Assembly (NCBI GenBank): GCA_033032175.1
Contig: CM065304.1
Location: 3,596,001 to 3,660,000, forward strand
Reading direction: 5' to 3'
From: Saturnia japonica
Lineage: Eukaryota; Arthropoda; Insecta; Lepidoptera; Saturniidae
Length of the DNA stretch: 64,000 nt
Below the pieces are notes generated by a model that saw only the letters and a program-made list of their open reading frames with translations, was not told the origin of the DNA and did not search any database. Positions 13,400 to 26,386 of the stretch are shown here, one piece after another. The first letter of the stretch is position 1. Each line of letters opens with the position of its first letter. The position numbers and the translations under genes are program-made.

Positions 13400-15095
13400 T
13401 TTTGGATAATTATTAAATGTACAAACAGAACTATAGATTTATTATTTATTAACATAGGTTAGCTACCGCTCGCGACTTTGTTGTAAATGCAATATTTATT
13501 TAATAAGAGTAAAAATTAATTTATAGCAATCAGGGGTAATGTAGCTTTCTATTAGGGATCTTCCATAGAGATATCACATGTACTTATTTTTTCATTGAGG
13601 GCGCGATTTCTACCAGTTTGGTGGACTGTACTCTGTACAAGAAGTATGTTAAGGTACATATAAGTTTTTGGGTAGGGGGAGGGGGAGTTAGTCTAAAACC
13701 TCTCCACAAGCCACCAGGGGGAGAGTGGGATCAAAAAGTTGCTAAAAAACATCACGTGATTAATATACGACGACCCTATAGTTAAATAATTTTCGAAGAT
13801 TACCGTTTACTTAAAACAATATTTATTAACTTTACTTTTTTGAAGCTAAAGGAAAACTTTCTGAGGAGAGTGTTGTTAACTTTTTGTGACATTTTGACCT
13901 ACATTAACAGGTTTTTTTATTAAGTGGTATAGTAAACAAAAATCTGGGAAATTTACACAAAGACTTTTTTCCTGTCTCTCGATCCTGTTTCGTTTATTGA
14001 TCAATAAACTTTATATGACTAACTGAGGATAATGTAGTAAAAATTGCAAAAAAAACTTTACTCCATACATTTCGTAGGAAACCATCGTGCCTTGGATAAC
14101 CTCGTGCAATAAAAGAAACATCAACATATTTTTATACTTATTTTAATTTTTTAACTTAACTGTTCCTCAGTATAAGTTTTATGTTATCAATCGACAAAGA
14201 CTTTCCAATATGTATGTTAATGCAAAAGCAATATGTGAGGTTAACGGTACCTCGATGCTTCTGAGTGTAAACATTCTATAAAAATTTAGGTGCGTCCTTT
14301 AAGTTATGTTGCAACTATAAAAACAGTTAGACATCCCAATCGGACATATTTTTTAGGCAGGCAATATCAAGTAAGTTATTTTTCATGCGGTATATACAAC
14401 AAGCAAGCTGACTATTCGCATATAAATTCTTCCAATTTAGATATTGTTTATATAGTTTTGTTCATGAATACTTCGACTTTTTTTAATTATATTATGTTGT
14501 AAGCAGGTTTTTCTAGAAATTTATTTTTTTGCAATGTCACTGTTATACTCGTTATAGCAAGCACAATCGATTCAAGGATTAATTACCAAAACTGGTTGCA
14601 ACAACTTCTACCTACTGATTCCGAAACATCCTCCGTATCTATACTAGGCAAACGTGTTGATACTTCATTCGATAGTATCTATTGGATATGAGAAATAACA
14701 TTTTAATACATACTACATTTGAATAGTAGAGATACAAAAAAGGATTTATGGAAATACGTTTATTGTATAATAATTTTTCTGATAAGCGTACAATGTGTAT
14801 TAAGTTCTTTGTTATTTCAAAAAATTACAAACTTGAAATATAACATAATTATTTATCTAAACTTCGAAGAAAGAAGTAACAAAGAGTGCATACTAACTAA
14901 CTCTCTCTAAAATCTCAGAATTACAATAATTACATTGTACATTCAAGATTTTATTTACCTAGATTTAGTTTTAGTACGGAGCTTTAAAAGATAATTCTTT
15001 GAAATAATTTGCTGCGAATGTATTCAAAGTGCAATAAATAATCTGTCATTGCTTAAATCCCGCCATGATAGCGTCCGCGTCATTTATATATATAT
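13400..15095. other. Non-coding DNA, unassigned
   Basis: A block at about 13960-14090 (tcctgtttcgtttattgatc aataaact) resembles 1225-1300, so it is part of an old interspersed repeat. The frames at 14290-14502 and 14719-14910 have AT-rich composition and no recognisable protein. Confidence 0.5.
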
Positions 15096-15099
15096 ACTA

Positions 15100-15460
15100 G
15101 CTGTGTACGTGGCTTCGCTCACGTGGAGTATAGAATGCCCACGCAAATCTTGCTCCCCGCTCCCGGCTATTTTAAAGACAAAAATAATTGTTGTGGGTGT
15201 TCCTTAGACGATAGATATATACTCTCCCGGACGTTTTTGTAGGTCTTTTAATGCCTATAATTATGTAGTACATTAATTTGCTATATCTCTTATGGTTTAC
15301 CAAGCATAAGCCATTTAAGCACCAGACTTGATTCAACATTACCACTTTTTTGTTTATTTGTGCGGAACCCTCATTTTTTTTCTAAAATAAAATTAGCCTA
15401 AGTTACTCCCTATAAATTCAGCTATCTACCAGTGAAAGTACCAGTCAAAATACCGGTGTC
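15100..15460 (+). repeat. LINE 3' tail, family T1
   Basis: It opens with actagctgtgtacgtggctt and shares gctccccgctcccggctatt and cttatggtttac with 3068-3565. It stops before the cggtccaaccgtttcgg part. Confidence 0.7.
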
Positions 15461-16224
15461 ATTGTGTTAAGAAGCTGTCGACAGTCATATTATCTTGAAA
15501 ATGACGCGACAATGCATTCCACAGTATTATGGACGCTATCGTAAAGGAGTTCAAACAGAGTGTCGCGCTGTGCTTGTGGATCTTTCATCCTCTATTTAAC
15601 TCTTAAGGGTTAATTTATCAAAACAATTTGAAGGAATAGCTGGTTTACGATAATAATACCGACCGGTTTTTCTCGACTGTGCCGAAGACAGCAGGCGATG
15701 TTATTATATCAAGAACTACTAAGAACTCATAACCACAACAGGCTTTGCGAAAGTTCCAGCTGGTATTGCGCCATTGTTTTGGAGAAGAAGCGTTTGAATG
15801 CTGTGAACGCATATTAAAAAATAAAATACACCAAAACTAAGCAGTGTTGATTCAAAATTCGCTAAAAATTATTATCTTTCTTGGCAATCAAACTTTTATT
15901 TATATAACAGTTTATGTCAGTATGTAAAAGAAGTTTATTTATTTCTCTGTTATCTTTGTTATTTATTATAGCATCGTATATGAGTATCTCGTAAATATTA
16001 ATCATATATACATAAAGCTTTTATATATCTAATCAGTGTGACATTTACAACAGTTTATCGTTTTACATACGAATTTGTTAATTTAAAGTGACCGCAATGA
16101 ACCTGGTCCGCGAATTTTTATTCTATTCGAATGTTTATCGTAGTTATATGAAGCGGCAAAATTAACACTGAAAATTGTACTATTTATCTATAAATAAATT
16201 TTTGAAGTGAAAACTACTTTAGGC

Positions 16225-16490
16225 GCGCTGAGCTCTTTATTTTGCTGGTATTGATTGAGGTGCTGGGTTTCGATCCCTAGATCGAGCAAAGTTTTATTGG
16301 GTTTTTCTTTGCAATTTTCAGCAGCAGTTCGTAGTTTGGCTTTGTGCCCGATTAATGACAACGGCTCGCCCCCTATTACATGAGACCTAAAAAAATAGCC
16401 GGTGAACAGTGGGTGTACATCAGAATATCTCTGCCTAGCCCTTCGGGGATACAGGCATGATGGTATGTTATGTTATTGAATGAGGCTGAG
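16225..16490 (+). repeat. tRNA-derived SINE, second family
   Basis: It has a B-box-like ggtttcgatccctag near the start. The 3' part (gtgggtgtacatcagaatat ... ctgcctagcccttcggggat acaggcatgatg, then a TATGT repeat) matches a widespread lepidopteran SINE/LINE tail known to me. Confidence 0.7.
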
Positions 16491-18155
16491 CCGTTACGCT
16501 CGGTTATGTAACGCTCGTTCGGGTAAAGTCCACTCGAGTCGACTAATTGTATTTCGTATTCTTAACCTCGCCTTGATGGTTTTCACTTCTGTCGTGTGCT
16601 CTTAAAAGTATAATTTTTTTTAATTTTTTTTATTTGCATAACTGATTTACATACAGTTTATACAGTGACTTCCAAACTAGTCATGAGTCTGTATCTTTGA
16701 AGCCGACGTAAGGATTTAGTAAATTTTTTCCATAATAATCTCAGTTGCCTAAACGATTTCATATGTAAAATTTAAATAATTATTAAATGGATATCTATAT
16801 CTATGCACATTAAATTATGTAAATAATTTACAACTAAGCGAATTGTCTTATATACATAATAAAAAAAATTGCTAATATATACAAATTCACACGCGTGTCA
16901 TCCATGTAGCCCATTATTACCACAGCTGCGTGTAGGGTTCTTCGAACAGACGCCATTGCTACGTGTTTTGCGTAGCTAAAAATCACATCTAATTTATTAT
17001 GTTTAAATTATTGCATACCATAAAAAATTTCAATTTCACTAGCCAGTTGAGACCTACTACTTACTACCTTTAGATTACATAATGTAATTTATAATTTTAC
17101 TTATTCTATACTGATAAATATTGTTATAAGCAATAGTACTGGACCGATTTCTTCGAACTGTCATATCCCCAAGATAAATGAAAGAAAATCTCTAATCTTA
17201 GTTCATAAGCTTCTAATGAAATTTACGGGGGCTAATTATTTCAGTTAAATGCTAAAGGTGAAATGTGATACGACTATGTATCATTTATATCGAAGTTTAT
17301 ATTAACTTTTATTGATTCCACAAAATTAACGTTTTTTTTTAAGTACAGGGCAAAATGACACCTCTATGCCTGATAGTAAGTACGAGGGTATTAAATTATC
17401 AAAATAGGTTATGTCTTTTGATAATTATCAAACAGATATAAACTTAGCAATCCTTGTATATGTACTGGTATTTAACTATTTGCTTATCATAATTTCCGTT
17501 AGAAGGATAAATTATACAAATTTAACAATCACGGTAATCTTGGCATATTTAATAACTTGGAAACTAAAATAGAAATTTTTTTTGGAAATATTTTATTAAC
17601 TTTTATAATATTAATCTAGATTATACAGACACGTTCCTAGTTCATGATACTGCAAAAAAGTCAAACTCACGCGGAAAATATATAATAAAGAGGTCGTTAA
17701 AACATAAAAAAAGTTCATGTTGTATAGAGTTCCTAACATTTAACCAGCTACAAGTCACTAAGCAAAAGCCGAAGTGCACGTCTGAGTGGCTGAGTGGTGC
17801 GGGCATTCCAATACACGCAGTCGTGTAATATGACAATTTTGAAGAGTTGGGAATTATATATAATTGATTATATTTATCAAAGATAGTTATCAACCTATAT
17901 TTGTCATGATACGTATACGTATACGTATACGTAAATACAATAGACTGCTAAAAACATAACCCTTCCTTTTGACTTAGCCGTAGTTAAGTAAAAAAAGCAT
18001 GGATTCATGGAATAAACTGCTCTGCGGCTATTGCTGATTGCTATATTTTATTTATTTAAAAAAAGCTATTGGAATATTGTATTTTGTGCTATAATTGTTT
18101 TCTGTTGATTGCGCTAATTGTTATCTTTTTTTTACTTTTGTATTATTATTATTTT
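16490..18155. other. Non-coding DNA, unassigned
   Basis: Nothing coding is seen. A short cgtata tandem repeat lies at about 17910-17933 and a SINE-head-like segment (gagtggctgagtggtgcggg) at 17782. Confidence 0.5.
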
Positions 18156-18159
18156 TGTT

Positions 18160-18375
18160 TGCTTAACGGTAACGTGTTCGAACACCACATTGATCAACGT
18201 AGACTCGAACCTTACAATGAGTGTAAGCTTTCCATGTAGGTAAACATCGTTATTAATCCAATGCATGCTTGTAAGCCATTTTCGATGGTTAGCTAACAGT
18301 GTCAAAATAAAATCTGTCGTCAAGCACCTTCCTAGACATATGTTCCGGCAGTTGCACTTAAGATCCAGTTATTCT
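18160..18375 (+). repeat. SINE, same family as 2695-2960
   Basis: It shares the B-box-like gactcgaacctta, gtaagctttcc, ggttagctaacagt, aaaatctgtcgtcaagcacc and gttccggcagttgcacttaa. Confidence 0.65.
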
Positions 18376-19584
18376 AAGCTTAAAGGATCACCATTTTCTG
18401 AAATTTCAACACTTAGCATCAGAGGAAATTGTGGGTAAACGGTATCCTTATAAAGTATATTTAAAAAATTTGTTTGGAAATACTTCATATTTGTCTCCGA
18501 CGTCCTGTATATGGGCATGAGATTTATCGTATGGAAAAGAATTCGATAGAACATCTGTAGTGTATTGTGGGTAAATATTTATGATTCCAAAACGGAGCTA
18601 TTTCATAATATTTAGAATTAATTGTCTTGTTTATAGAATCATACACTTACGTTGGCGAAATAATAGAATTTTTCATAAATTTGGTAAGTTCCTAAACCAC
18701 AAAAAGGCATCGTCTACGTGAAAAATTTGTTTTTAGATGAACGTTTTCGCTTTTGGTGCATATAGAATAATAAAAATGCCGGTTATAAATGTTATGTAGC
18801 AAAGTACAGATAGATTTTACAAGCTACGCTGAGTGTAACTTATTTATCTGTCATGTATTGCTTTCTATTTGAACTCATATACTTTTGTGATTTTGGCGAT
18901 ATTGTTTGGTTATTTTGCACAAGTGAAAAGAATTATAAATAATAACTAGGAACTGCATTAAAAGTTGGCACAAAAACTCCCTGGACAGTTCAAACAAGCG
19001 AGCCGCCATCTTGTTGGGGCTAAGATAACACGAATAGTACGAAATTAGACTTAAAGGGCATGTATCCAGGGGCAGTAAGATTTAAAAACAATAACAATGA
19101 ACTATTATTCACGTTTAGTATGTTACACCCTCATAATGCATGAGAACCAGTAATTGCATTATTCATTATAATTACGGATAAGTATTGCGACATGCCGACC
19201 ACCGCCAGCGCGAGGCGTCGTTACGAGGAACTTGGGCTCGTCACCAACGTGAGAATCGCTTCACATACTGAGACTCATTCGAGTCACTATTAGATCGTAC
19301 TTCGATCGGTAGACACGATTCTTAAATTAAGCCTAATTGTAATTTATGATCTAAAATTCTAAATAAATAGTATATTTTTATATCTCTAGGTCGCGCCCCA
19401 CATAATTAGTATGTAAATATGAATATTATAAAAAACTAAGGCAAGGGTCTCACTATGGGTTTTTCCAGCGAACGGTAAACCGTGTTGTATGATGGTTATA
19501 TAAGTGTTACTACATATATCCCTATTAAACCGTAATAACAAGCTGTTATTTTGGAACAGGTATCAGTTATCAAGTATGCTATAA

Positions 19585-19760
19585 TACTATTGAGCCGACA
19601 GGTCCCGGGTTCGATCCCCGCCCATGACTGACTTTGTGTGATGAGCTTAAATGTCAATTGTGTGGCTGGGTGTTAATATCTATATATGTATGTATATCAG
19701 TTGTTTAGTTACCTTTAATACAAGCTTTGCTTAGTTTGGAATGAAATGGCCGTGTGTGAA
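19585..19760 (+). repeat. tRNA-derived SINE, third family
   Basis: The B-box gggttcgatccccgcc follows gagccgacaggtcccg. The body continues with gtgtgatgagctta and gtgtggctgggtgttaatat. It has no complete cloverleaf. Confidence 0.65.
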
Positions 19761-20169
19761 ATTGTGTCCTCATATTTAAAATAATAATTTTAAATAAATT
19801 GTTTTAGAAAGTTCATAAAAGTTTTATTCATAATTTAATTGAGGAAATATGATATTTAATCATATTAGTTCTCCGAAAATATACAAATTTAAAATAAAAT
19901 TTTATTAAATACTTGAATATTTACGAATTTTAATCTAAACTTGAAAGAGATTGATATAATTATGTCGATGATTAGATTGATTTTTTGTTTCTTTCTTTTT
20001 CAATAGGCTTTGTCGCATTGCGACTATGATGCCCCATAAAAATTGTAAACAAATTTGTAAATAAATTTGAAACATAATTATTAATTCTTATGAGCTAATT
20101 TTGCGATTCTATATAATATTTTCGCACTCTGAGACAGAGGGTTGACAGCATCGAATTACAAATACCCAC

Positions 20170-22873
20170 CTACATGGATCGCGTCATTTTTAGTAAATTT
20201 CTAAAATTTTCATACTTAACACATTCCACCAAAATGTGATATACATCCTCAACCACACCACATATCGTGCAATTAGGTGATGCTACTTTTCTTTTTGAAT
20301 GTAAAAACTTATTTAATGGAATATGTCCTGAGCGAAGTCGGAGAGCTACTACTAAGTCCGATCTACTCAACATTGTTTGATCGATCCATGGAAAATCAAA
20401 ATGAGGCTGTGGTTGTATGTGTAGTCTTATACCAGATTCCTTTTTCTTGCGATCTCTTATCAAAGTACACCTTCCACATATCTTTACAATAAGATTTCAC
20501 TTCAGACAAGTACTCACTATAAATAGGAGTGATCTGTATAGAAATACCGTCATATGCAGCTTGGTTAGCCAATAAGTCAGCTTGTTCATTACCATCTAAT
20601 TCAATGTCAGACGGAATCCATTGAAATATTATTGTTTTATCTCTATATTGGAATCTAAAAATTGATTTTAATATCGAATAGGCAATCGGAAAACCTCGTA
20701 TGGACGAGGGATACCGAGCCACATGCTGTAAAGGGCTTTTTGAATCCGTCAAAATTACAAACTTTTTGACATTGTAAATATTCAATATAAGATAAGGCTT
20801 CATTAATTGCTATTAACTCCAAATGCATTGTTGATATATTAGAATCAGTTCTTATTTTTACATGGTTGTTGAAACAAGGATCAAAAAAGGCGGCACCACT
20901 TCCATTATTTCTTTTAGAGCCGTCAGTATAAATCTTATAAAAGTCATTAAAATGATGTTATATACTCATTACACAAATATTTCGATTGTATCGGGTTATA
21001 ATGATGTTTGGGTAAAGTAATCGAGGATATATTAATTTTAATTATGTCTAATACATTAATATTACTGATCCATGTCTCAAGTGAAAACATTTCAAGCATT
21101 TTAGAGTTATGAATGACATTCATGTGTGTTCATTGTGTGCATAGTAATTAACAGGGGAATTTTTTTACGGGTCCAGTATCGAGATTGAATAATGTGTTTC
21201 AAGTTTTCTAGTAAAAAGATTGTAGTATTATTGGAGAAAGACTTTGATTTTAACCAAAAGTTGCCAGCCAAAAAGGCTCTACTTACGTCCAGTGGAGGCA
21301 AACATAACTCACTATGCATGACGTGAACTGGGCTGCTTCTCAAGAAACCCCCTATGATTCTCATTCCTTGATTCTGCACTCTTTCTATTTTGAGTAAATT
21401 AGAGATACAACTATTATCATATAGGAAACTGGCATAGTCCATCCTACTTCGTATTATAGAAATATAGAGTTTTCTTAAATGTTTAGGGTGAACTCCCTAA
21501 CTTGAACCAGATAGCAATTTTATGAGGTTAACAAATCTAGAAACTTTCGTTATAATTTGACAAATATGCACACCCCATCGTAGACCATGGTCTAGTGACA
21601 TTCCCAAATATTTTACCGTATCTACAAATTGTAAAGGGGAATCATAAATTTTAAGTATAAAATTAACAACGCATTTCCTTTTTTTTAAAACACAAACATT
21701 GGTTTTTATAGGAGATACTTCAAGGCCCAAACCCATCAACATCTCACTAATGCCATCTATAGCTATTCGTAATTCGATGCGTGCACGCTCTATATCTGTA
21801 TCACAAATATACAAACGAAATCATCTGCATATTGAGATATCTCGACATTAGTAATATTTATACATATTTTGTATGTTGCATATTAAACAATAACGGAGAA
21901 AGTGATTCACCCTGAGCTAATCCTAGGCATGTTTTCCTCGACATGCAATACCCATCGCCTAAAATACTCAAATATCTTTCTTTAAAAAAAATCCATAAAT
22001 ATATGCATACTCTTGAACCTACCCCTAAAAAATCTAATGTCTTAACCAGTGTAGTTATGTCTATATTATTATAAGCACTTTTAATATCCAGAAAATATCC
22101 CAAAGTAACCATATTTTTTGAAAATCCTATTTGTACTTTAGTTACTAATTGATTTAAATTATCCAAACATGATCGTCCTTTATGAAAACCGATAGTGTTC
22201 CCGGAAAATAATTCTGTAGACTCCACATACCATTCTAAACTTTTAATTAAGATTGAATGAAAAATTTTGCATAAGCAAAATAATAATATAGACTAATAAT
22301 ATAGATAATAATAATCTATAATGATATAGACCGGAACGAAAATTTGGTTTTGGAATTGGTACTATTCTAATATTCCGCCACTGAGCTGGTACGATTCCTT
22401 CAGAATATATTTTGTCATTTAAGGATACCAACATTAGTTTCCCTCCTTTAGGAAGATATTTAATCATTGAAAATGATATATCATTACACCCAGGCGCTGT
22501 ATCTTTTGATTTAATGCAACTTTCAAGTTCTTGCATGGATATTATACAAATACAAAGACATACAAAGTCTGGAGATAGTTCACACAATAATTTAGCTGCA
22601 GCTTCCCGATTTATGAAGCGTTTAGTTACAGGATATCCTTTCAACCATTTCATTTTACGCCACAAATCATTAGGAGAACTAGATTCATCGACTGAAAAAC
22701 AAAAATTTTGCCAAGCGTAGGATTTTGCCCGTCGAATTAATCTTTGAGAGTTTGCGATTTTTTCCTGCAGTAAATTCAGATTATGTGGAGTGGGGTTTTG
22801 TCTAAAGTGAGCGAGAGCTAATTTTCGTTCTGCCACAGATTTTGATAATTCTGGAGACCAAAAAGGGAAAGTT
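20170..22873 (-). pseudogene. LINE ORF2 remnant: reverse transcriptase plus RNase H
   Basis: Segments in order: pre-RT linker (WSPELSKSVAERKLALAHFR), RT motifs (APGCNDISFSMIKYLPKGGK; GFHKGRSCLDNL; FLDIKSAYNNID; GLAQGESLSPLLFN; QYADDFVCI at about 21830), thumb (YLGMSLDHGLRW), a DYASFLYDN segment, then RNase H with TDGS, LELIAINEAL, TDSKSPLQH and DGNEQADLLA. A frameshift right after YADD and several others make it non-functional. Confidence 0.88.
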
Positions 22874-24053
22874 AGTGCTCTCCGAACTCGAGTCAGAGTC
22901 CTTTCTTTTCGCTTGGTTATTTTTCTTTTTACGTGTCACCTTCTTCTGTCCTGATGTATTTTCTGATCTTCTATTATGAACTCCATTATCCTTAGTTTTT
23001 ACTATTAAAGATTTCGTTTTTTCCGCAAAAGTTGGTCGTAAATGGCCAGGATCTATATCTTGGGGAAGTGATTGAATATTTGAGGTTTCTAATACATAGT
23101 TATCATAACTAGGAATCCTATCGTTGATGTACAAAGGGCTTGGTGGAACATATAATAGCAGAGCCTTTCTATACGTACAGTTGAACTCTGACATCAATTC
23201 ACGGATTTTCTTTTGTTTTATATATGGACATAACTTGTCTAATGCCAAATGTTTACCAGAGCAATTTATACATTTAAATTTAGTTGTTTCACAATCTGAA
23301 TGATTACCACCACATTTCTGGCACAAAACTTTTCTTGATGAACAAGCTTTTACTAAATGGCCAAATCTCCAGCATTTAGAACACTGAGCTACGCTAAAAA
23401 CAAATGGTTCTACCTTTACTCTCAGCTTATCTATGTATACATAAGCAGGGCGGGATGAACCCTGAAAACCAAGTCTAATTGTTTCAGATGGCACCCATCT
23501 ATTATCATCTTTCATATTTCTTGATTCACCTTCACTGTTACGTTGTCTAAAATGTCTTGCGGCGAAAGATCCAGTTCTATATTTTTAATAATACCATAGG
23601 AAATGCCTACTTCTGAGGTTTTCTGACATCTCCATTCGAGATCTAAAAAGGTCTTACAATTAGTAAAAAATTGCGCTTTGGTCTCATCTTCAAATGACAT
23701 TATTATCTTATACGGGTTAATATATTTAATTCTGTGTATACCCAAAATGTTATCTCGTAATAATCGAGCCAAAGCAAATTGTTTGGGTAACATCTCTTTG
23801 TAAGTGACACATATGTAAATTAACTCTTCAGGACTAAATGATAAGTTGTCACTTTCAGTATTACTTCTCGTCATGGTTTTCCCCCTCTTTGTAACCGTTG
23901 TCCACTCTTCAATATCACCCTCTTTTCTTATTCTTTTGCGCGTTATACCCTCATTTGTTATTTCTTCATTTCATAATGATGTTGTGTCTTCCAGTCCTTC
24001 GTCTCACTACTTGATTGAACTAATTTACAATCATGCCTTGTTAAATCGTCCAT
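22802..24053 (-). pseudogene. LINE ORF1 (gag-like, zinc knuckles), broken
   Basis: An ATG at 24053 starts MDDLTRHDCKLVQ. A frameshift near 23966 leads into an EEWTTVTKRGKTMTRS segment, followed by an RRM-like stretch (MSFEDETKAQFFTNC). A second frameshift near 23520 joins the zinc-knuckle part: CSKCWRFGHLVKAC, CQKCGGNHSDC and CINCSGKHLALDKLC. The C-terminal part is Lys/Ser-rich. It would have been a nucleic-acid-binding protein of the retrotransposon particle. Confidence 0.85.
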
Positions 24054-24677
24054 GGTAAAGATAAATACAATGCATATTTGCACCGCACAGCACACGAGGC
24101 CGGGCAATCACTGGTACAAACCGGTTATACTCACACTTTAAGAATCACAGAGATGCGCGCGTCCAGTCGCTAGCGTGCTTCGTCGCCAAGTGGTTATTGA
24201 TTTTAATAATAGAAAATCGGTAATTATTTCACTTTTTTATAATGTTCAGTTATGATTCTATCATTTACCTAAACATACACTTTTATAGAAATGAGCATTG
24301 CTAAAAAGACGTGTTAGACGTATACACTACTATTAAAAACTGCGAAATGGTCTTACAATTTTCAGTTTCAAGATTGATTTCAAGGGAAAAGCAATATGTA
24401 CTGTTGCTCTAAAACTAAGAACTAGAAAAGTAAATTTCGCAAACATTGATTCCATCCACTCACTAGCCGCAGATTTAAAGGTTTCAACCCTTCACGGCGG
24501 TCTGCCGAATACTGGCCAAAAAACCGTCCGTGGTTAACCGTGCGTTCACTAAGTTCCATGGAAGATAAATTTTGACGCGGGTTTTTTTCGCGAGCCTTTT
24601 GTAACAATTCACGGTTTTAAAATCAGTCACGAGAAAAAGCCGCCCGCGGTTTAGCTGTAGTACGGTCTAAGTCTAAT

Positions 24678-25282
24678 GTCTCCTCTACACGTCTACAGAT
24701 TCGTCCGTGGACGCTGACAGATGCATCAGCAGATGGATCACCACGTGCGTTCCACACGTTTGTAGGTCGGTCGATCAGTCTATGTTCATTCTCGACAGAA
24801 GTAATTCGCACGTAGCGATTAAAAAAAAAACAAATGGATATTGGGACCGTAGCTGCCACAGCTATTTATTTATTTAGTTAGTTTTTTTAACTACTACTTG
24901 AGTGTGCATCACAGTAGAAGAATTAAACCGCAAGAAGTACGCGTGCCTTCTCAATCACAACTCTGAACAAACTGATGCGTCGTCAGACGTGTGGACAGAC
25001 GCCGAATGTTCGCGCCGACACTCGTGCCACAAAAACCGACAACAATCGGATTCGAGGCGGATTTTTTTTTTTTTATAGATCTGACTACACTGTTAGCCTT
25101 AGGGGCCCTGAAGACGTTGTGGCTTTTACAGCTTCACCGAACTTGATTATATTCGAGGCGGAAGCATCTGCGGATGTTAAATACCTACAACAGACACGCA
25201 AATTACCACCTCTATACGTCGGCGGATGCATCCGAAGATGACTTCTGCAGATGCATCTGTTGACGTGTAAAGGAAGGAGACT
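24678..25282. mobile_element. Candidate TIR element upstream of PLXDC exons
   Basis: The left end is gtctcctctacacgtctaca; the right end reads inverted as gtctccttcctttacacgtc. The interior repeats gatgcatc(t/a)gcagatg-type words. It hosts one copy of the 100-bp ctgttagcc core (25091-25145). There is no coding capacity. Confidence 0.45.
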
Positions 25283-25332
25283 TTATACATGAAGTCCCGT
25301 GTCCTTTTACTTCCAACTGTCATATTCAGTAA

Positions 25333-25980
25333 CTAGCTGTGCCCCACGGTTTCACCCGTGGTAATTATATCCGACAAACACCGCGCTACCAACTCACCTG
25401 TGTAGTCTATCATAGTTATACTTCACGCGAGTACAAATTATTTTAAGTATTCATTATCTCCTAAACGATGTGTACTTAGAACATGCTATAAAGAGCAAAA
25501 TTTAACTTCATAAAATTGTCTTTATGATGAAGTTTAGTTGTATGAAGAAAACTTTTGTTCGCAAGGATTAATATACCATGTTTAAAAATAATGCTTATAA
25601 ATCCACTTTTTAATATTCAACAAATCTTTGTCACAAAATATCTTATTATGGCTTATATATAAGAGATAAGCATATGCTATTGCTGACTTATTTTTAGAAA
25701 TACTAAGGAACAACATTTTGGTATAGCATTGTATTTTCGTTTCATTAATGATAACGCCAGCGCACGCGGATAAAGTAGTTTGTGAGGGCCTCGACTTCCG
25801 ACTTACGTAACAAAACTCAATATTTAAGGCTAGCTGAGAGTTGTAACCTAATATTAGCCTATACTATTCCTCGTGAGCCTGGCTATCAAAATTTTCGAAT
25901 CGGACAGGTAGTTCCTAGATTAGCGTATTTAAACAAACAAACAAAAAACTTTTCCGCTTTATTATTTTAGTATAGATTTA
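25333..25980 (+). repeat. LINE 3' tail, family T2
   Basis: It runs from actagctgtgccccacggtt to ttccgctttattattttagt and lies just upstream of the first visible PLXDC exon. Confidence 0.72.
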
Positions 25981-26257
25981 CCAAATATTGTTAACAAATA
26001 TTTATTACACCTCACTTAAGCGACGGATGGTGAATGAAAACCCGGGCATAAGCTGCAGCCTTATCTTGAATTGCTGTTTATTCCAAAATTTGAAAAGTAC
26101 TAGTACTTCTTTTATAACTCACGAACCTTCAGTTCTACGTTTTCGGCTTACATCTAATATTATTACTGAAATAAAAAAAAAGCTCTTGATCTACGTAAGG
26201 TAATATTGTCGATGATTAGTTTTATACAATGTATCTTTTTCTTTTTACTATAAACAG

Positions 26258-26386
26258 CACCCGAAGCGACGACCGTGTCGGTGACTAAAACGCCGCTACT
26301 GGGAGTAAACGGATCCGGCATACTGAAGATCGACTTAACTGAAAAACCGCCCCAAGTCAGCGATCCCATCAATCCGGACGATAATC
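26258..26386 (+). CDS. PLXDC exon (first visible): stalk before the plexin domain
   Basis: The acceptor is ataaacag/CACCC and the donor AATC/gtgcgt. It enters in phase 1 (two bases complete a codon) and leaves in phase 1. It encodes PEATTVSVTKTPLLGVNG and then DLTEKPPQVSDPINPDDN. This low-complexity Pro/Thr stalk is poorly conserved in the family, so the exon is supported mainly by its splice sites and its phase fit to the next exon. Confidence 0.8.

Larger units (their letters stand above)
20000..24190 (-). mobile_element. Decayed I-group non-LTR retrotransposon (LINE), endonuclease deleted
   Basis: Read on the minus strand: 5' leader, a gag-like ORF1, then reverse transcriptase and RNase H, then an AT-rich 3' end around 20000. 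RNase H next to RT together with three zinc knuckles in ORF1 points to the I group; the exact clade is uncertain. Many frameshifts break both ORFs, so it is a fossil. The apurinic endonuclease that should precede RT is missing: ORF1 sequence runs straight into the pre-RT linker at about 22873. Confidence 0.85.

Noticed and set aside
23846..24058. Hydrophobic + strand frame MSLSVLLLVMVFPLF as signal-peptide exon of PLXDC
   Set aside because: It is antisense to LINE ORF1 and its leader, and it has no fitting phase-1 donor.
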